53,469 nt of DNA, taken from positions 763,527 to 816,995 of the forward strand of contig NW_003124893.1 in assembly GCF_000003605.2 (NCBI RefSeq), read 5' to 3'. The position numbers and the translations under genes were made by a program. The DNA is from Saccoglossus kowalevskii (lineage: Eukaryota > Hemichordata > Enteropneusta > Harrimaniidae). The notes beneath the pieces were generated by a model. The model was not told where the DNA came from. It made no database searches and saw only the letters and a program-made list of their open reading frames with translations. The number at the start of each line of letters is the position of its first letter. The first letter of the stretch is position 1. Shown piece by piece: positions 22,150 to 35,119 of the stretch.

Positions 22150-22650
22150 GGCTGCAGCACACCAGCTCAAAGCGTTCCTATTCTTTTCTCTTTGACTGCT
22201 ACTCTCCATTGATTGTTTGACCCTTTTGAAAGTAGTCAATCATGGTTGAACACAGAGGCCATCACCTTGCCAACTGATGCCACTCGCTTGAACTTCTTGG
22301 GCGGTTGTGGTCCCTTGTTTGCTCTGCTCTTTTGATTCTGGATCAAAGTGGTGAACCCATGTCTCATCTCGGGACACAAATCTCTTGAGAAAGTTGCCAG
22401 GATTTGACTGGAAACGGGCCAAAAGTGTCCTTGAAACGTCCAACCTGTTCAACTTCTGATGTGGAGTCAACAGTCGGGGCACCTACCTTGCCGTGGTGGC
22501 AGACCTTGGATCATCTTTCGTGCTCTCCTTGCCTTGCTTAAAGTTAGCAACCCTCTTCTTTACAGTGGAATAAGAAGGAGAGTCCTCACCAAGTGTCGTG
22601 ACCATGTCTTTGTAGAATTCAGCAGCTATACCGATCTTCCCAAACCCGTT
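22150..22650 (-). mobile_element. mariner transposase relic with an internal deletion
   Basis: On the - strand, about 22645 to 22483 reads AAEFYKDMVTTLGEDSPSYS and a VKKRVANFKQGKESTKDDPRS block, the start of a mariner DNA-binding region. It then joins directly, through a stop, to VPRLLTPHQKLNRLDVSR, NFLKRFVSRDETWVHHFDPE (first catalytic Asp in the RDE motif). After a frame change it goes on as PPKKF and GKVMASVF to about 22200. Roughly 60 residues between the two parts are lost, and the second half of the catalytic region is absent. Terminal inverted repeats were not found. It is inactive. Confidence 0.85.
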
Positions 22651-22846
22651 TCAGCCACCTCCTACTTTACTGAAAAAATAACCATTGCTAAAACAAAAAC
22701 GTGTTTTACTTTTTTAGTTTCAAGATCCAACCCATCGATTTGAAATTTTGATACAAAGCGTGAAGTATGTCTTTATATTATTTTCAAGGAAGCTATCATT
22801 GACGTAGTACATTCGCTAAAAATGATGTTATTGTGTTTGTTTTCAG

Positions 22847-23033
22847 AAATGGTGATATCACCGCCTATCAGACTGTTTATCGTTTATCCCAGCATTGTAG
22901 TACAGACAAAATAAAGTATAGGCCATATACAGAAGCGGATAGGGACCTATCTAGTACGTGGATAAACATTATGTCAAAGAAAGCAAAGTCACCTTATTAT
23001 TCCCGGGACGGTGTTATCAGTTTCAACTTATAG
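22847..23033 (+). CDS. probable terminal exon of an unknown gene
   Basis: A good acceptor (tgtttgttttcag, ending 22846) opens a 187-nt exon that runs from the last base of a split codon through about 61 codons to TAG. The protein text begins NGDITAYQTVYRLSQHCSTD and ends YYSRDGVISFNL. Its composition is protein-like, with charged and aromatic residues. I do not recognise it. Upstream exons were not found; the mariner relic lies just before it. It may belong to a gene disrupted in this locus, or to one whose other exons are remote. AATAAA occurs near 23294. Confidence 0.4.
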
Positions 23034-24495
23034 CTAAGACTTACTTTGGAAAGATTGTTTACTTTGTTGATTATGTCTTACGATATTCAACCTTCTAACA
23101 ATTCATATAATCATAATTACTACAGGTGGTAAATCGAACGGACGGAAAATCACTGACGGGCAGGGAACGTTTTAGGTAAGGGTGTTAAACATTCCAGAAT
23201 TTCTATGGCACCGCAATCAGAAGTAATAGATGAAATTTACAATTCATGCAGGTATTCCTGTAATATAATATATATACTATCTGTGATTTCAATAATAAAT
23301 ATCTTATTGACAAACAATAATCAATGTACATTGTACGGTGTGAATGGGTAGATTGACATTTACTGAAAAATTCTAGAATTTGAATAATCCTGAGTGAAAG
23401 ATGAGTTGTCGTTTGGGAAAATTTGGGATTAGACTTTGCCGTTCATGAACAAGTCTATATATATTTCATATTGCTTCAGCCTCAGTGAGTAACTATGTTG
23501 TTATATATAAACATAATCACGCTTTGCATCGAATGGGAGACGTGGTTTATGAAGGAAATCGCCCGATGAATACCACAATTCTATACAAAATCCGGGGCTG
23601 ATGTAAACAGAGTCGGTAATGTTGTGAAACACTTACATGAACACATGTTATTGAGTAACACCGACTTCACATTTGAAGACACCTTGAGGCGTGAAATTTA
23701 AATCGCAAAGTGTATATAAGTTCATCATAAAACAAAATTCTTCGACTCTTGAGTGGGAACCGTTGCATTCAAGTTTTGTTAAAAACCATGATAAAACCTG
23801 GCAACATGGCAATTTCGCATTTGTCTCAAACTAACACAGTGGTAGCATTTTTCCACGGGTCTGCAAATTGCAGTTGTACTGTGTGTGCATTTGTATCATA
23901 GATTATCAAGACATTTCATTTTGAATTCGGCATTTTGCCGACGACGATGACAGCTACTGCCATGAACGTTCTAAATGAAGATCAATCAGAACAGATCAAT
24001 AGATTTAGACCCAGTGAAAGCGTGAACATATTTTTACATTATATACCATACAATACAGTCTTCCCTACCACAGGAAACCCTAGAACTAATACAATGCTTC
24101 CCGAGTAACAGTCTCTAAAATAGATTATATAAATTGACAGCCTGGTTTCGAAAATAATATCAACGCTACAAATTTGATGCACACGGAGTAATTGTAAACA
24201 TAGTTTAAATTCCATACATTAAGTAAAATTGGTTGGTTCAGACTATTTATAGGGGAGGAAATACGAATTCACAAATTCGATGAACTACATTAATCTATCG
24301 AGACTGATCCACGTACCTAATATAATATTCAGGTTTTGTACCTGAATGAATGAAAGTGTTACATCTCTCTGATAAAAGGTGTATAAGCATTGAAACGCCA
24401 ATTTACCCGTCGTGGCCTTATTTCTGTAAACAAGTATTTACTATTACCTATAAATGTATGATCTATTCAGGTGACAATTGAATGTCAGAAAATTT
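23034..24495. other. no gene seen
   Basis: Non-coding AT-rich DNA. Confidence 0.35.
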
Positions 24496-25300
24496 CTATT
24501 CAAACATATTCCGCTTTATTATTATTAAACTCTGGGAATGAATTGAAATGTACAGTGTTATTGTTACAATGGGGCTAGATGAAAGGTGCAGTCTACGAAT
24601 AAAGCTAAATGTCTTTTTCCGAAGAATTTCATCAAAAGATCTAATATAAAGATTAACAAACCCTGCCCTATTACTCTGTACAACAGAATGTGAATACCCA
24701 GATAATGTACGAAATACATGTGAGTGTGCTCTCCTAATAGAGTTAAAACTACAAAGTGTAAAATTAGACCACAAAAATGCACAATACGGAATATAACTAA
24801 ATACAGAAAATAAATGACGTTTAACAGCTAAGGACGCAAATTTAAAATCGCGAATAATCACGTTGCCTCTCGCACAGAAGAGACGAGATTTGGTCTGAAT
24901 GTCAACATTGTCATTAAGGTCACTAGTGATCAAGTGTCCCAGATATTTATATACAGGGACGTAATCAAGTAGTCTACCACTTAAATAAATTGACACATTT
25001 TTAACCTTCGAAAACGAGCCAAACTTTCTCTAATTTTGATGACACAGTTGCAACAGCAACCGAACGATAATTAGACTGGTCACAGGATCTTTTGAAATTG
25101 GGACTAAAACAGTAGACATAAGCTGATTAGGTGCAAAACCATGAATCAAAATTGCAGAAAAACAAAAGGATAGCAAAACATAAAACATTAGGGAGCAATC
25201 AGTGACAGAACGGAGAATAGGGTAAAACTGATTTGTCAGAAACAAGTGTTTTCCCGTGAATACACCTAAAATAAACATTATTGTCAAATAAGCCAATCAG
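24496..25300 (-). mobile_element. non-LTR retrotransposon (LINE) fragment lacking the RT core
   Basis: On the - strand, about 25296-25030 reads as the early reverse-transcriptase region (SAILIHGFAPNQLMSTVLVP, then NYRSVAVATVSSKL after one frame change). It then joins near 25020 to a later part (GRLLDYVPVYKYLGHLITSD, then LFCARGNVIIRDFKF) with a C-terminal tail to 24496. The catalytic YxDD part, which belongs between these blocks, is missing. The 5' half of the element is absent as well. The tail lacks the zinc motif seen in the LINE pieces at 40423 and 45340, so it may be another clade. It is inactive. Confidence 0.8.
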
Positions 25301-26434
25301 AGTTCATGGAAGCAATTTCATGAATAGTTCGCCACTTTCTGGTTGAGAAAGTTATCTACACTCAAGTGTACTTATTTCAGGTAAGTTGTATTCAATGCAT
25401 ACGTTGTACAATATACATTTTTATATTATATAGTAAATTACGACAACGCGTGTTCTGAATAAATATGTATGCTGTGTGTGAATTAAAACCATTTATTTTA
25501 TTTTATTTGCATATTTGAATATTCAACAAAGTTAGCATTTTTCATTGCGATCGTATGTATGACAACCATATACATCTGTCTATTATAGCGTGCATAGTGA
25601 TCCGTAAGAATACTGCACTACAGTTCAACCTGACAGTCACAATGTACGTGAATGAGTCATACTTCAAATATTGTTTTTCTCGTTTTCGGTGATCGTGTGG
25701 GTAAAATTTCACATTTCCGGCGAAAATTCACATGTTTTATAATATCGCACTAATAGGTATCTCTTCGAAGTTTATGCTATTTATTTGTGGGGGTGGTGGA
25801 TGTTACATGAAATATCTTTTGTCATCTCGTTTTGACACAGTTTTTTTTTTACAATCCATTGTGCATTCCAGCAGAATGATGTCCTTTTGAAGTTAGTTAG
25901 AAAAAAAGTAGTTTCACGCACGTAATCCAAGATGGCGGCCAAATGACGTCACATATCGGAATTCTGACAAATAAAATGTGCATGTTAAATTGCAGGTCAA
26001 ACTATCTTTTAGTTTTAAAAATGCATAAGAACTTTAAGTTTTCACCGTGAAGACTAGTAGAGACGATATGTAAATAATGAACATTGGTTAATAGCGAGAT
26101 GGTGGTCGAGTTCAGCTGACTACCGATCCCCCCTCCCGTGAATATTTGTCCCAATGTTATATATATTATACCAAATAAATTGAATTAGACTCTTCTAAAC
26201 GTTAGGATACCTCTGTAAATATAATATGTCTATAACAGTACCCAACAAATACATATAATTAAATAACACTATTAAATACAAGAATGTCTTAATAACTGGT
26301 AGCAATACTATGCAAGTGTCTGTTATTTGTTTTTTATCACGCCAATTCCTATAAAATGATGACAATACAACAGCAATCTTCTCGGTGTATACGCAGTTGA
26401 TATAAAGAGCTTTATTTATTTGTTAATTTCAGTC
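25301..26434. other. upstream region of SGNH copy B
   Basis: No gene. A good donor-like site (ttcaggtaagttg, near 25377) could mark a first exon of copy B, but nothing else supports it. A CRE-like site (atgacgtcac) lies near 25944. A splice acceptor (gttaatttcag, ending 26432) precedes the copy B ATG. Confidence 0.35.
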
Positions 26435-27824
26435 ATGGATATCACTTGCTATCAAATGTTATTCTTGTTAGTCACATGTTCAGCTTGCATATTGTAAAGT
26501 TCTAGTATGATGAGAAATGTCCGATGGCGGCCACACATCGCTGAATGGAATCCTTTTTTTGACGTTGAAGAAGATCGAAAGGCTAGTTTACAGAATTTCT
26601 TTCCTGGAGCATGACCTTTATGCAGAACGTTTGATGCTGCAGGTGAAAAGAAAAGAATTGGGAATTACAACTGAGATGCTTGTTAATGCACTGCCTCACA
26701 AAACATCAACAGAAAGGATCGTAAACATTTTTCAAGACATTTTGCTTACAGGTAGAACAGTGACACTTGGTGTCCTTGGAGGATCAATATCCGCTGGTGG
26801 TGATCTTGAGAACTGGAGGGAAGTTTATATATATGATATTGCTGATTCATTAGAAAGATTGTTGATAACCACAGTTGATGTATGATGAATGGACCCGTTG
26901 GAGGTTTAACCAGCAAAATGTGTTTGTTAAGTTTGGACAGATTTATTAATACAAGTGATATTAACGTTTTCTTCATGGAGATTTCAGCTAATGACAACGG
27001 CCTTGGTCCAAAGCATTAAGAACTGTTAACAAGATATCTGATGTCTTTTTTTCATGAACCCCAACTAATGTACATGAATTTTATCATTGACAATTATAAA
27101 ACGTAAATGTTCATCGAATGAACCAAATGGAAGTGTTCCATTAAGTAAAGTGTATGACATTCCATCTGTAAGCGAGTCTGGTGCACCCTGTCATCGTATT
27201 GAAAATAACAATGCCAGTGATTTGTTGGTCCACACTGACAGTCGCAAACATCCAACGAGAAAGGTTCATGACATGATGGCGGTATTTGTACGTTATCTTA
27301 TATTGGAAAATTTGACAGTTTTAACTGAATGGAATTTTTATAATCATAACAGCCCGTTAACATCATTCCCACGCAATACACAGTTCTTGCCATGTATCCA
27401 TTCCCAGTGCTGGTCCACATCAAAATACGCATTCACACCATTGATTGTCAACAGTACTAGTGAAGATCATGATCTGAAACCAGTATGCATTATGCATTAT
27501 GAAGTGAATATGTCAGCAGGCAATAAACGAAGAGGGTAAATGTAAAGGGGTATTGGTATTGCCAGAAAGCATATGTTTTAATTGTATTCCAGTTTGTTCC
27601 AACCCTATAAACACTATAAATGTTCAATTGCACTTTACCCAGCATACCCTGACCATTCTCGTTTGACATTCAAACTGGACCACACAATAATAACAATGAA
27701 AACAAAGGGAGATATTGGCAAAAATATTTCTGCTGGCCACCACACATTAGAAATTTTGAACCAAAGTGAATGCTTTAATAAGTATCCATATTACTGCTCA
27801 TGGTTGCATGTGTACATGGTATAA
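26435..27824 (+). pseudogene. SGNH/GDSL-hydrolase-like copy B, decayed
   Basis: This is a clear relative of copy A along its whole length, starting from the same MDITCYQMLFLL anchor after the same type of splice acceptor. A stop interrupts at about codon 21 (26496-26498). Frames change near 26600. A stop and shift follow the LLITTVDV block (26881), another stop appears near 27017, and further shifts occur near 27100 and 27537 (a short insertion giving a stop). The serine block GVLGGSISAG and the DSRKHPTRKVHDMMA block are still readable. The stalk is shorter than in copy A. Several independent lesions show that it is not a functional gene. Confidence 0.9.
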
Positions 27825-28720
27825 TACATTCTCAATGTTACAGCCCAGATACTGATAATTATAAATGTCAAATAGTCTGCCCAATACATATTGCTGCAGC
27901 ATTTTTACCAAAGCCACTTCATTCCAAGTAACTTTGTAACACAAAACCAATTCATGCCACATGGTCACCTCACACAGATCTTATTTTAAGTTATTACTAA
28001 TAATTATTAAAAACGAAGTATGTTTTATTATCATATACACTAGTCCTTATTTAATGACCAACAATCAAACTCAATTTTCTTTTATTTTTGGGAAATACTG
28101 GCAGGAGTTGTTGCACAAATTTATTATGACTTTTTATGGAAAAGAAAATACTGTTAGTTTACTCTGAAAATGCTATTGTGATCGTTGTTCGTGGGGTTAA
28201 AACAACAGAATACTTTGACAGAATGTTTTTATATGACCTCAAACCTTGCAAATGGAATCATATGAAAAAACGGTTTTCAGTGCCGTGTGACAAAGTTGAT
28301 TGATAGGTCATACTTGTTTACAACTTTGGAAGGACAATTGAAATCTATCAGGTGTGCTTGTGATTTATATAACATGTTTACGATCTACTGACTTGCCTAT
28401 GTCAGTGCCTGCATTTCATCGTGAGACACCTGCTAGCAAGACCACATTCTTCTGTGGAAACTCATCATTCTGTGATACTGTATCGTTCATTCTGTATGAA
28501 CTGCTCTGCGATCTCCTATCAGCGATGCCCTCCAGAATAACAACATTCCCTTGCAAGCAAACCTGCATCTCTTCGTTGTTGTGTTGCAAGAAGCCATTGA
28601 CTGTCATCAATTTCTACATCCTAAATCTGTGAGTTTTTACCGATGCACTTCCCTATTTTAGTGAATTGATCTATTGTATTATTCTGTCTCTTGTTACTTA
28701 TTATTTTGAGAAGTATTAAA
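27825..28720. other. no supported gene
   Basis: Open frames on both strands at 28354-28632 overlap each other and match nothing I recognise. Confidence 0.35.
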
Positions 28721-28800
28721 GCCAGGAGCTTTAAATTGATATTTTGGTGTGTGTGTATTGCCAGGAGCTTTAAATTGATATTTTGGTGTGTGTGTATTGC
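28721..28800. repeat. 39-bp tandem duplication
   Basis: The unit starting gccaggagctttaaattgat and ending in a short (gt)n run occurs twice with no differences seen (28721-28759 and 28760-28798). It is a young duplication. Confidence 0.9.
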
Positions 28801-31800
28801 CTTGTCTACCCTATTCTAGCAGTGAAACAATAAGCAGGTCTTACACTGTGACAATGATGAAAGATGATACATTCTTTATCCAATGTCAGATGTTATTTCA
28901 GGTTAATCGTTTTGAAGTACATTTTGTTTGCAAAAACAAATAGTTTTTTCCTAAAAGAACCACACATAAACATGTACATGTGGTAGAAACTCACTTCTTA
29001 TTACCTGAGCTAGGGTGTTAAGTACCACACGTGCATGCAAATATTCTACTTATAATTATATAAGTGTTCAGTAGTTGTTCTCAAATGCTTTCTAAAGTCT
29101 GTAGATTGTTTCAGTGCTTTAACAGCCGGGCTGCCATTCAAGATGAGGGCGAACGCGAAAATAATGATCGTGTGTTCACATAGTTGATTCTTTTGCATTG
29201 TAAACACACAAACATGTTTAATCATTCCGACGACAATTCTGCTTACTCGCATGTATATGAAACATACGTAGATGACAATATTATAACAATAAATCGGGAA
29301 CGAGTAACCACTAAAAGGGCAACATAACAATATTATGTGTAAATGTTACAATATTTATGACTGAATGAAGATCTGAAAAAACTGCCATGAGTTATTGATG
29401 GCGTCTTCAATGAAGTTGATGAAGCCGTGTAGTTTTAAATAAACATGCCCCCTGGTAGAGCAACGTGTCAGACGAAATAAACAGCCAGAATGGATATCAA
29501 ATAGCTTCTCCCTATGTATACCACAGACAATTATGCTAAGGTACATGATCATACAAAATGAGGTTTTTTTTCACAAACCACCTTAACATGATTTCGGGAA
29601 AAATACCAAATTTTGTTACATGTAAGGTTTATCAAATTACGCAATAATCCGCCCCGAACGCTTTTATAGGACTTGTATCTTCGGAAATCCATAAGTGGTT
29701 TGGCCTCCACGATACCCGAAACCAAGATCATCAATCCAAGTGTTACTACTAAATGATTTCTAAACCAATGGGAAATGGTAAAATAAGTTCTATTTAAACT
29801 TAAAGAGTATCAGCATTGTATGTGTACTTTCTAAAATAATTGTACACATGTACACATATATTATAGTTTTTACTCCTTATTTCACAATTCTTGGAAATTG
29901 AATAGTTTTAAAAATATTATATGATTGCCCAGTATATCATGGAGGCGTATGGAGCTTCAATTGAAGGACAAACGTTTATTTGAACCGTTACTTTGTGTTT
30001 ATAATATTTAATACTTGCATTCGAATTGAGAGTAGGTCAACTTGTCTATTAAAGGACTTTGAAAGTACTCAAACCACACCTATTTCAAAAGCTTGAAACT
30101 AAGAAGTAGCATCTATGCATTGAAAACGCACTATGACGGAAGGTATGCTATGCTTTATGTACAGTTAAGATTGTATTCATATCTAATGTGCAGTCGTCGG
30201 GAACACTTCCATCACAATATTGATATGTTTCTTGGGTAGGGAATTTGTCTTTCAATCGTATAATGTTAAGGCGACAAAACCTCCCTTTCTCGCAACATTT
30301 AAAAAAATGAATGTGCGTTATGGCATAGATCGAGATTATCGTCGAATTTTAGTGTGACCATTCAGAGTCAAAACAAATGCTTTACGATTTCAAATCTTAC
30401 CCCTCATGATAATAGTAGAGTGGAATTTACACTTCATTAAATGTCTGTAAAACTCTCAGGAGTGGTTCATCGGATAAGGTGAAATAATGTAGGGTTTAGT
30501 GTGCTTATCGGAATAAGAGATGGACCAACGCCCTCAATGGCATCATATTTATATTTTATGATAAAAGCAAAACATTTGGTTTTGGTGAACATAAATGTAG
30601 GATTTCTTTCAGAGTTTGGGCTAGGTTATAACATATTACATTCTAACCAATATTTCGAGCAAGAAATTGATTGTTAGTAAATATTAGACAATTTAGAAAG
30701 TGATATTCATGTATTCCATATTTTACACAAAACCAATTGCTTTTTCTGTTTTCCAACTATTTAAAGAACATCTTTCAATATAAAATAGTAATTGCATTTG
30801 AAAATAGGCGACTTTAGTAGGTCTTGATCTTCGGGTGCTGTAGTGTACTGTACCCTATACAAATTCAATGTCATTGGACGATTTTTCCCAATATACCATT
30901 AGAATGACTTTTCAAATCAAGTATAACTACACTAAAATCCGTTATTTTTTGCCCTGGTACATTTACTATTCAACCCTAAAAACAGAAGTGTTCCATTTAC
31001 TTCCCAATGCGTGTTTTGTTCCCAAAACATTACAATAAGTATCTCACACTAAATAAATGAAACTGTCAACAACAAAACACACGAGTTTAGGATTAGGATT
31101 TATACTACTGACAATGGAAACATAATTGAGGAAATGTTGGTACAGGTCGTAGAACACTTGTATAGTCGTACATCTCCTCACTCAATGAAGACCGCCAAGC
31201 ATCGGTACACGATCTATAAAGAATATTCGAGCCAGTCAAACTGCCCTTTTGGAACACTTGAAACGAGCTACCTACCAGGCTCGTCATGTATGAGAACATA
31301 CCCTCATCAATATTCAAGAACTACCAAGTCAAGGTGGCTGGACAGTCAGCTGATAGGAGTTGCACACCAAAAATGGAACACATTGCCAGGCATCCAAATC
31401 ATGGCTTGAGTTGATTGATTCACCGTGGATGCATAAAACAATACATAGGTTCTTTTAAGTTTTTCAAGGTCCGTCCTTGTTGTACAGAACTTTTTCTGTG
31501 GTGGAATTTGTTTTCGAGAATATGAATTTGTGAGATATACATATAGTTTTTTTTTTCCATATGAATGTTTCAAACTTTGTTTATATCTATATCATATACA
31601 CTTTTTGACCAAAATGTTGTTTTTTAAACCTAATCTGTTTTGAGAAAAGCTTCGAAGTTGTCCATCTCTTTTTTTAAGCATGTCAAATGTTACCAAATGC
31701 TTTTATTATAATTTGAACAATTACTCAGGTGTTGGTATGTATCTGCTGGACTATAGTTGATTACCATCCATCTCAAACAACGTAGTATACGCTTTGCTGT

Positions 31801-31881
31801 CATTTGAATACGAACAAACTAGCATATTCAAATCACGACTCATGGCTACACACTATTCGGAATTCGGCTGGCCGACATTTA
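28801..31881. other. no supported gene
   Basis: About 3 kb of AT-rich DNA. A short minus-strand ORF (start near 29201, end 29046) has a hydrophobic signal-like start but no other support. It is listed among the findings. Confidence 0.35.
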
Positions 31882-32336
31882 CCATGCTGGAGGTGAAAAC
31901 AAAAAAGTTGGGAATTGAGTTGAGAAACAGCTAAAATGCTTGTTAATTCACTGGCTCACAAAACATCAACAGAAAGAATGGTGAATATTTTTCGAGAGGT
32001 TTTGCTCACAGGTAGATATATACATATATATATATATTCGATATTGCAGATTCATTAGAAAGATTGTTGAGAACAACAGTTGATGTACCGGGGCGGATAT
32101 ATGATTCTGGAATTTGGGGCGCGAAGCCCTGTTGGTTGTTAAAAATAGGGGGCTCGCCCCCCTCTAAATCCGCCAATGATGTAAGAATTGTGCATTTGGG
32201 GGTTAAACCAGCAAAATATGTTTGTTATGTTTGAACATATATAATAATATGTGTTTCAGCTAATTACTCTGGACATAGTCCAAAAGACCAAGAACTGTTG
32301 GCAGGATATCTGTTTTCTCTTTCCTATGAAAAATAG
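31882..32336 (+). pseudogene. SGNH/GDSL-hydrolase-like copy D, fragment
   Basis: Segments match copy A in order: the stalk end (MLEVKTKKLGIE), then NSLAHKTSTERMVNIF (31948-31989), then 'attcattagaaagattgttg' (32050), then the 'accagcaaaatatgtttgtta' block (32206), then 'tttcagctaatt' and the 'ctgtt..ctctttcc' block to about 32336. The serine block is deleted: the sequence passes from LLTGR directly to FDIADS. A short hAT-type MITE splits the copy at 32083. Nothing of the C-terminal half remains. Confidence 0.8.
32083..32175. mobile_element. short hAT-type MITE inside copy D
   Basis: The insert begins ccggggcggat and ends atccgccaa. It carries a hairpin of 'ggggcgcgaagcccc' type and a 'gggggctcgccccc' palindrome. 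It is flanked by 'tgatgta' on both sides (32076-32082 and at its right end), which fits a 7-8 bp hAT target-site duplication. It has no coding capacity. A related end occurs at 7682. Confidence 0.7.
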
Positions 32337-33204
32337 AATAGTAATAGATGGAAAAAATGTTATAGACCATCGTCTGGATGGTTTCCTATCTGTCACAGAA
32401 ATCCCTCGAATTGTTTGTAGTGTTATATATGTATATGCATCTCAGGAAAGCACCTGGTTGGACAACAGTACACACATTAACCTTTTATGAATTTGTTCCT
32501 GGTGTCAATACAAATATAATATTGCCGCCAGTGAAACTTCAGTACACTCAGCAGAGGCATCCAAAACAACATATAATTTACTAAATACGAGACTATCACT
32601 GAAATGGTCAGCGACTATTACTATTGCCGTCGGGTGATTTGTTCAAGTCGAAAATCCGTCAATTGCAATACGACCAATCGTAATGATCACCTGACCAGCT
32701 AATTTGTATATTTGTATATTGTTACACATTGCTATCATCGAACAACACCACACACATAAAGATTTAAATATTCATACATATTAACTGTGTATATACTGTC
32801 TCGAATAGTTTAAATTACGTTTACATTAAATTCTCATTGAATTAAACATATGAAAATAAACATATGCGCAGATCAATGAAATAATTAAACTGATAAGCTA
32901 CAAATAGCATCATGCAAGAATCAAACCCACAATCTCTATGAAGAACCTTTTCATTAACATTAGTGTTTGCTTCATGGCCAGAAGTGTCAAGTGGTTGACA
33001 ATTTCATCTTGCATATTGAAAGTACTAAATGCGAATCTTTATTAGGTGTGTTGGAATTTTTTCTCTGAAAGCCAAATTCCAGATAAGTGAGTTAGTAGTA
33101 ATATGTGTTGCTGACACCCATATAACATTATAAGTTGAGAACATATCTTCCAATTACTACAAAGTCACTGCTATCTGGTTCATCTCCATTGTTAATATTG
33201 CACC
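32337..33204. other. no gene seen
   Basis: Non-coding; overlapping short frames at 32251-32584 are remains of copy D and its flank. Confidence 0.35.
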
Positions 33205-33700
33205 TTGGCAAAGTATGACAGCCACCCTACTCCAGCCATTGATATGGGAATACACCGTGTCCCAAAAGTTCGTTTACCTTATTGTTCAGGCATTTTCCCG
33301 CATTATTCTCACATCCGTCACCACCTGGTCAGCCAGCTGGCATCTGGTTGTCCATCTGTGTCATATGTGTGGGATGATTGCATAAAATGTTCAGAATATA
33401 TCAGTATGTCTTACTGGCTTGAGAGATACCCACATGACCACACCATGGTCACAAACAGTAGTGTGGGCAAATCTTTTGAGCAGGTTGCCACATCCTTGGG
33501 GAGGACTGCACATTGGGTTTTGAAGTGGTGCAAGCGTCACAAGCTAGGTACAGACCTTGAAGATAAGCCCTCGTCCTCGTGTGCTCACTGCAAGAGCCAG
33601 GACATCATCAGGGAGACCACATGCAGAAGGTGACAGTCATGCGGTTGAGTCGCAGACTCAAAAACATTGACGAGAAAGGTTCTAAGAGCTATTGACCAAG
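33205..33700 (+). mobile_element. Tc1-like DNA-binding domain fragment
   Basis: The 142-codon frame (33205-33633) contains GKSFEQVATSLGRTAHWVLK and WCKRHKLGTDLEDKPSS. These read as the first helix-turn-helix of a Tc1/mariner-type transposase (Q/E-V-A..LG motif, W...W, then LEDKP). A frame change near 33633 is followed by a piece of the second half of that domain. The catalytic domain is absent. The first 60 codons have no recognisable match and may not be coding. Inverted repeats were not found. Confidence 0.55.
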
Positions 33701-35119
33701 AAAATTTGTTTGAGAGCATACAAATCACCTAAAATACTAGGAAGTGTACCAGCTTTACCCCCAAAGGACTGGGAGAACAGAATTTCAACTGTAATTCCCA
33801 ACACTTTTTTCAGAAGCAGGTTTTGTATAGATAAGAAATTAAATGAAATGAAATGCGTACATGATAACTAAGTGGGAAGACTAATTGTATTGGAGCAAAG
33901 GTTTTCTACAATGAACTTGGCCAGTTAGAAGTTAGTTGACCATGCTAAACACAATCTGTTTTTGTCACTTAGAGTGGCTTGTATACACGCGCTTTCTGTA
34001 ATGAAAAGTGTAATGAAGGGACTACAGTGGGAAATTGTATTATGATATGTGGATGAAGAACTTGTTGTAACGATGGTAGGACTAACTCAAATATCGGGCC
34101 CAAAAACGAAGTTATACTTATATAGTTTTATTTGAAAACCAAGTACTGGGAATGTGTAAATGTTAAAAGATCTACCTGTATCCAGGACCATTACAGTAGT
34201 CAATTAAGTATGCCAAAATAACAAGATAGAGAAGAGTATACTTTTAGCCAATGAGGCGAAGAAAAAGAAGATGGTGGTTCCTAAATTAACAAATTCCCAT
34301 AAAGATTTAAGTGAGCATCCAGTCACTTTGAGAGTGCAATCATTGGACGCAGTTTGGAGCTAATTTTTTGGGGTCTGTGAATGGGGAGTAATTTGACGAG
34401 AATTTCTAGTGTGCAAGTTTATATGTTCGTAATTTACCCACACTTATATCATCTGTTAGTAGTGGACTTTGTGAATTATATAGACAGTATCTGTATGGAA
34501 ATTCTTGGTCAGTAGTGGCTGTTGAGAATACAGTTAGACCAATGTGAGAGGTGGCCCTATGACTATCATTAACATGTAAGGCATAGTAGGCTTAAGAAAT
34601 TGTATATAGCAAAAATAAAACAAAGGATTACAAGGATATCCCTTCGATAGAAATACATCCAAATGTAGTGACTGGGGCCTATTCTTATTTAACCCTGGCC
34701 ACCAAGAGCTGTTGAGAAACATATAAATGATAAATGGGACAAATACAATATGGAGTTGAGCAACACAATGAAATAAACAGACAGTGAGACACATGGTCCT
34801 ATTTTAGCTGTATACTGTGAGTGCACTAATGAAATGTACAGCGTTGCGCTTAGTTGCAGTCACATACATTTTATTGTGCAAAATCTGGGGCTTGAATGAC
34901 TGCCCTGATGACAGTTAGGAAAGAAACTGTAACTCGATTTTTTATTATCAGTTAACCTTCGAATTACGGGAAATATTACAACGTTTAAACGAAACAAAAT
35001 TTCTACAGTTGCCGGTAAGTCGCAATTCGCTCAACAGTTAATTAAATTTTGAGTTACTAAATATGGACGTTCAACAAAAAACAAAATAGGTTTTATATGA
35101 AACAATGTCGCATAATTGT
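33701..35119. other. 3' flank of SGNH copy C and non-coding DNA
   Basis: No gene seen. A reverse-strand poly(A)-type signal (tttatt on +) near 34938 could end the transcript of copy C. Confidence 0.4.

Noticed and set aside
29355-29734. Two minus-strand frames as a secreted protein gene
   Set aside because: The frames differ, no splice sites join them, and the hydrophobic start lacks an ATG.
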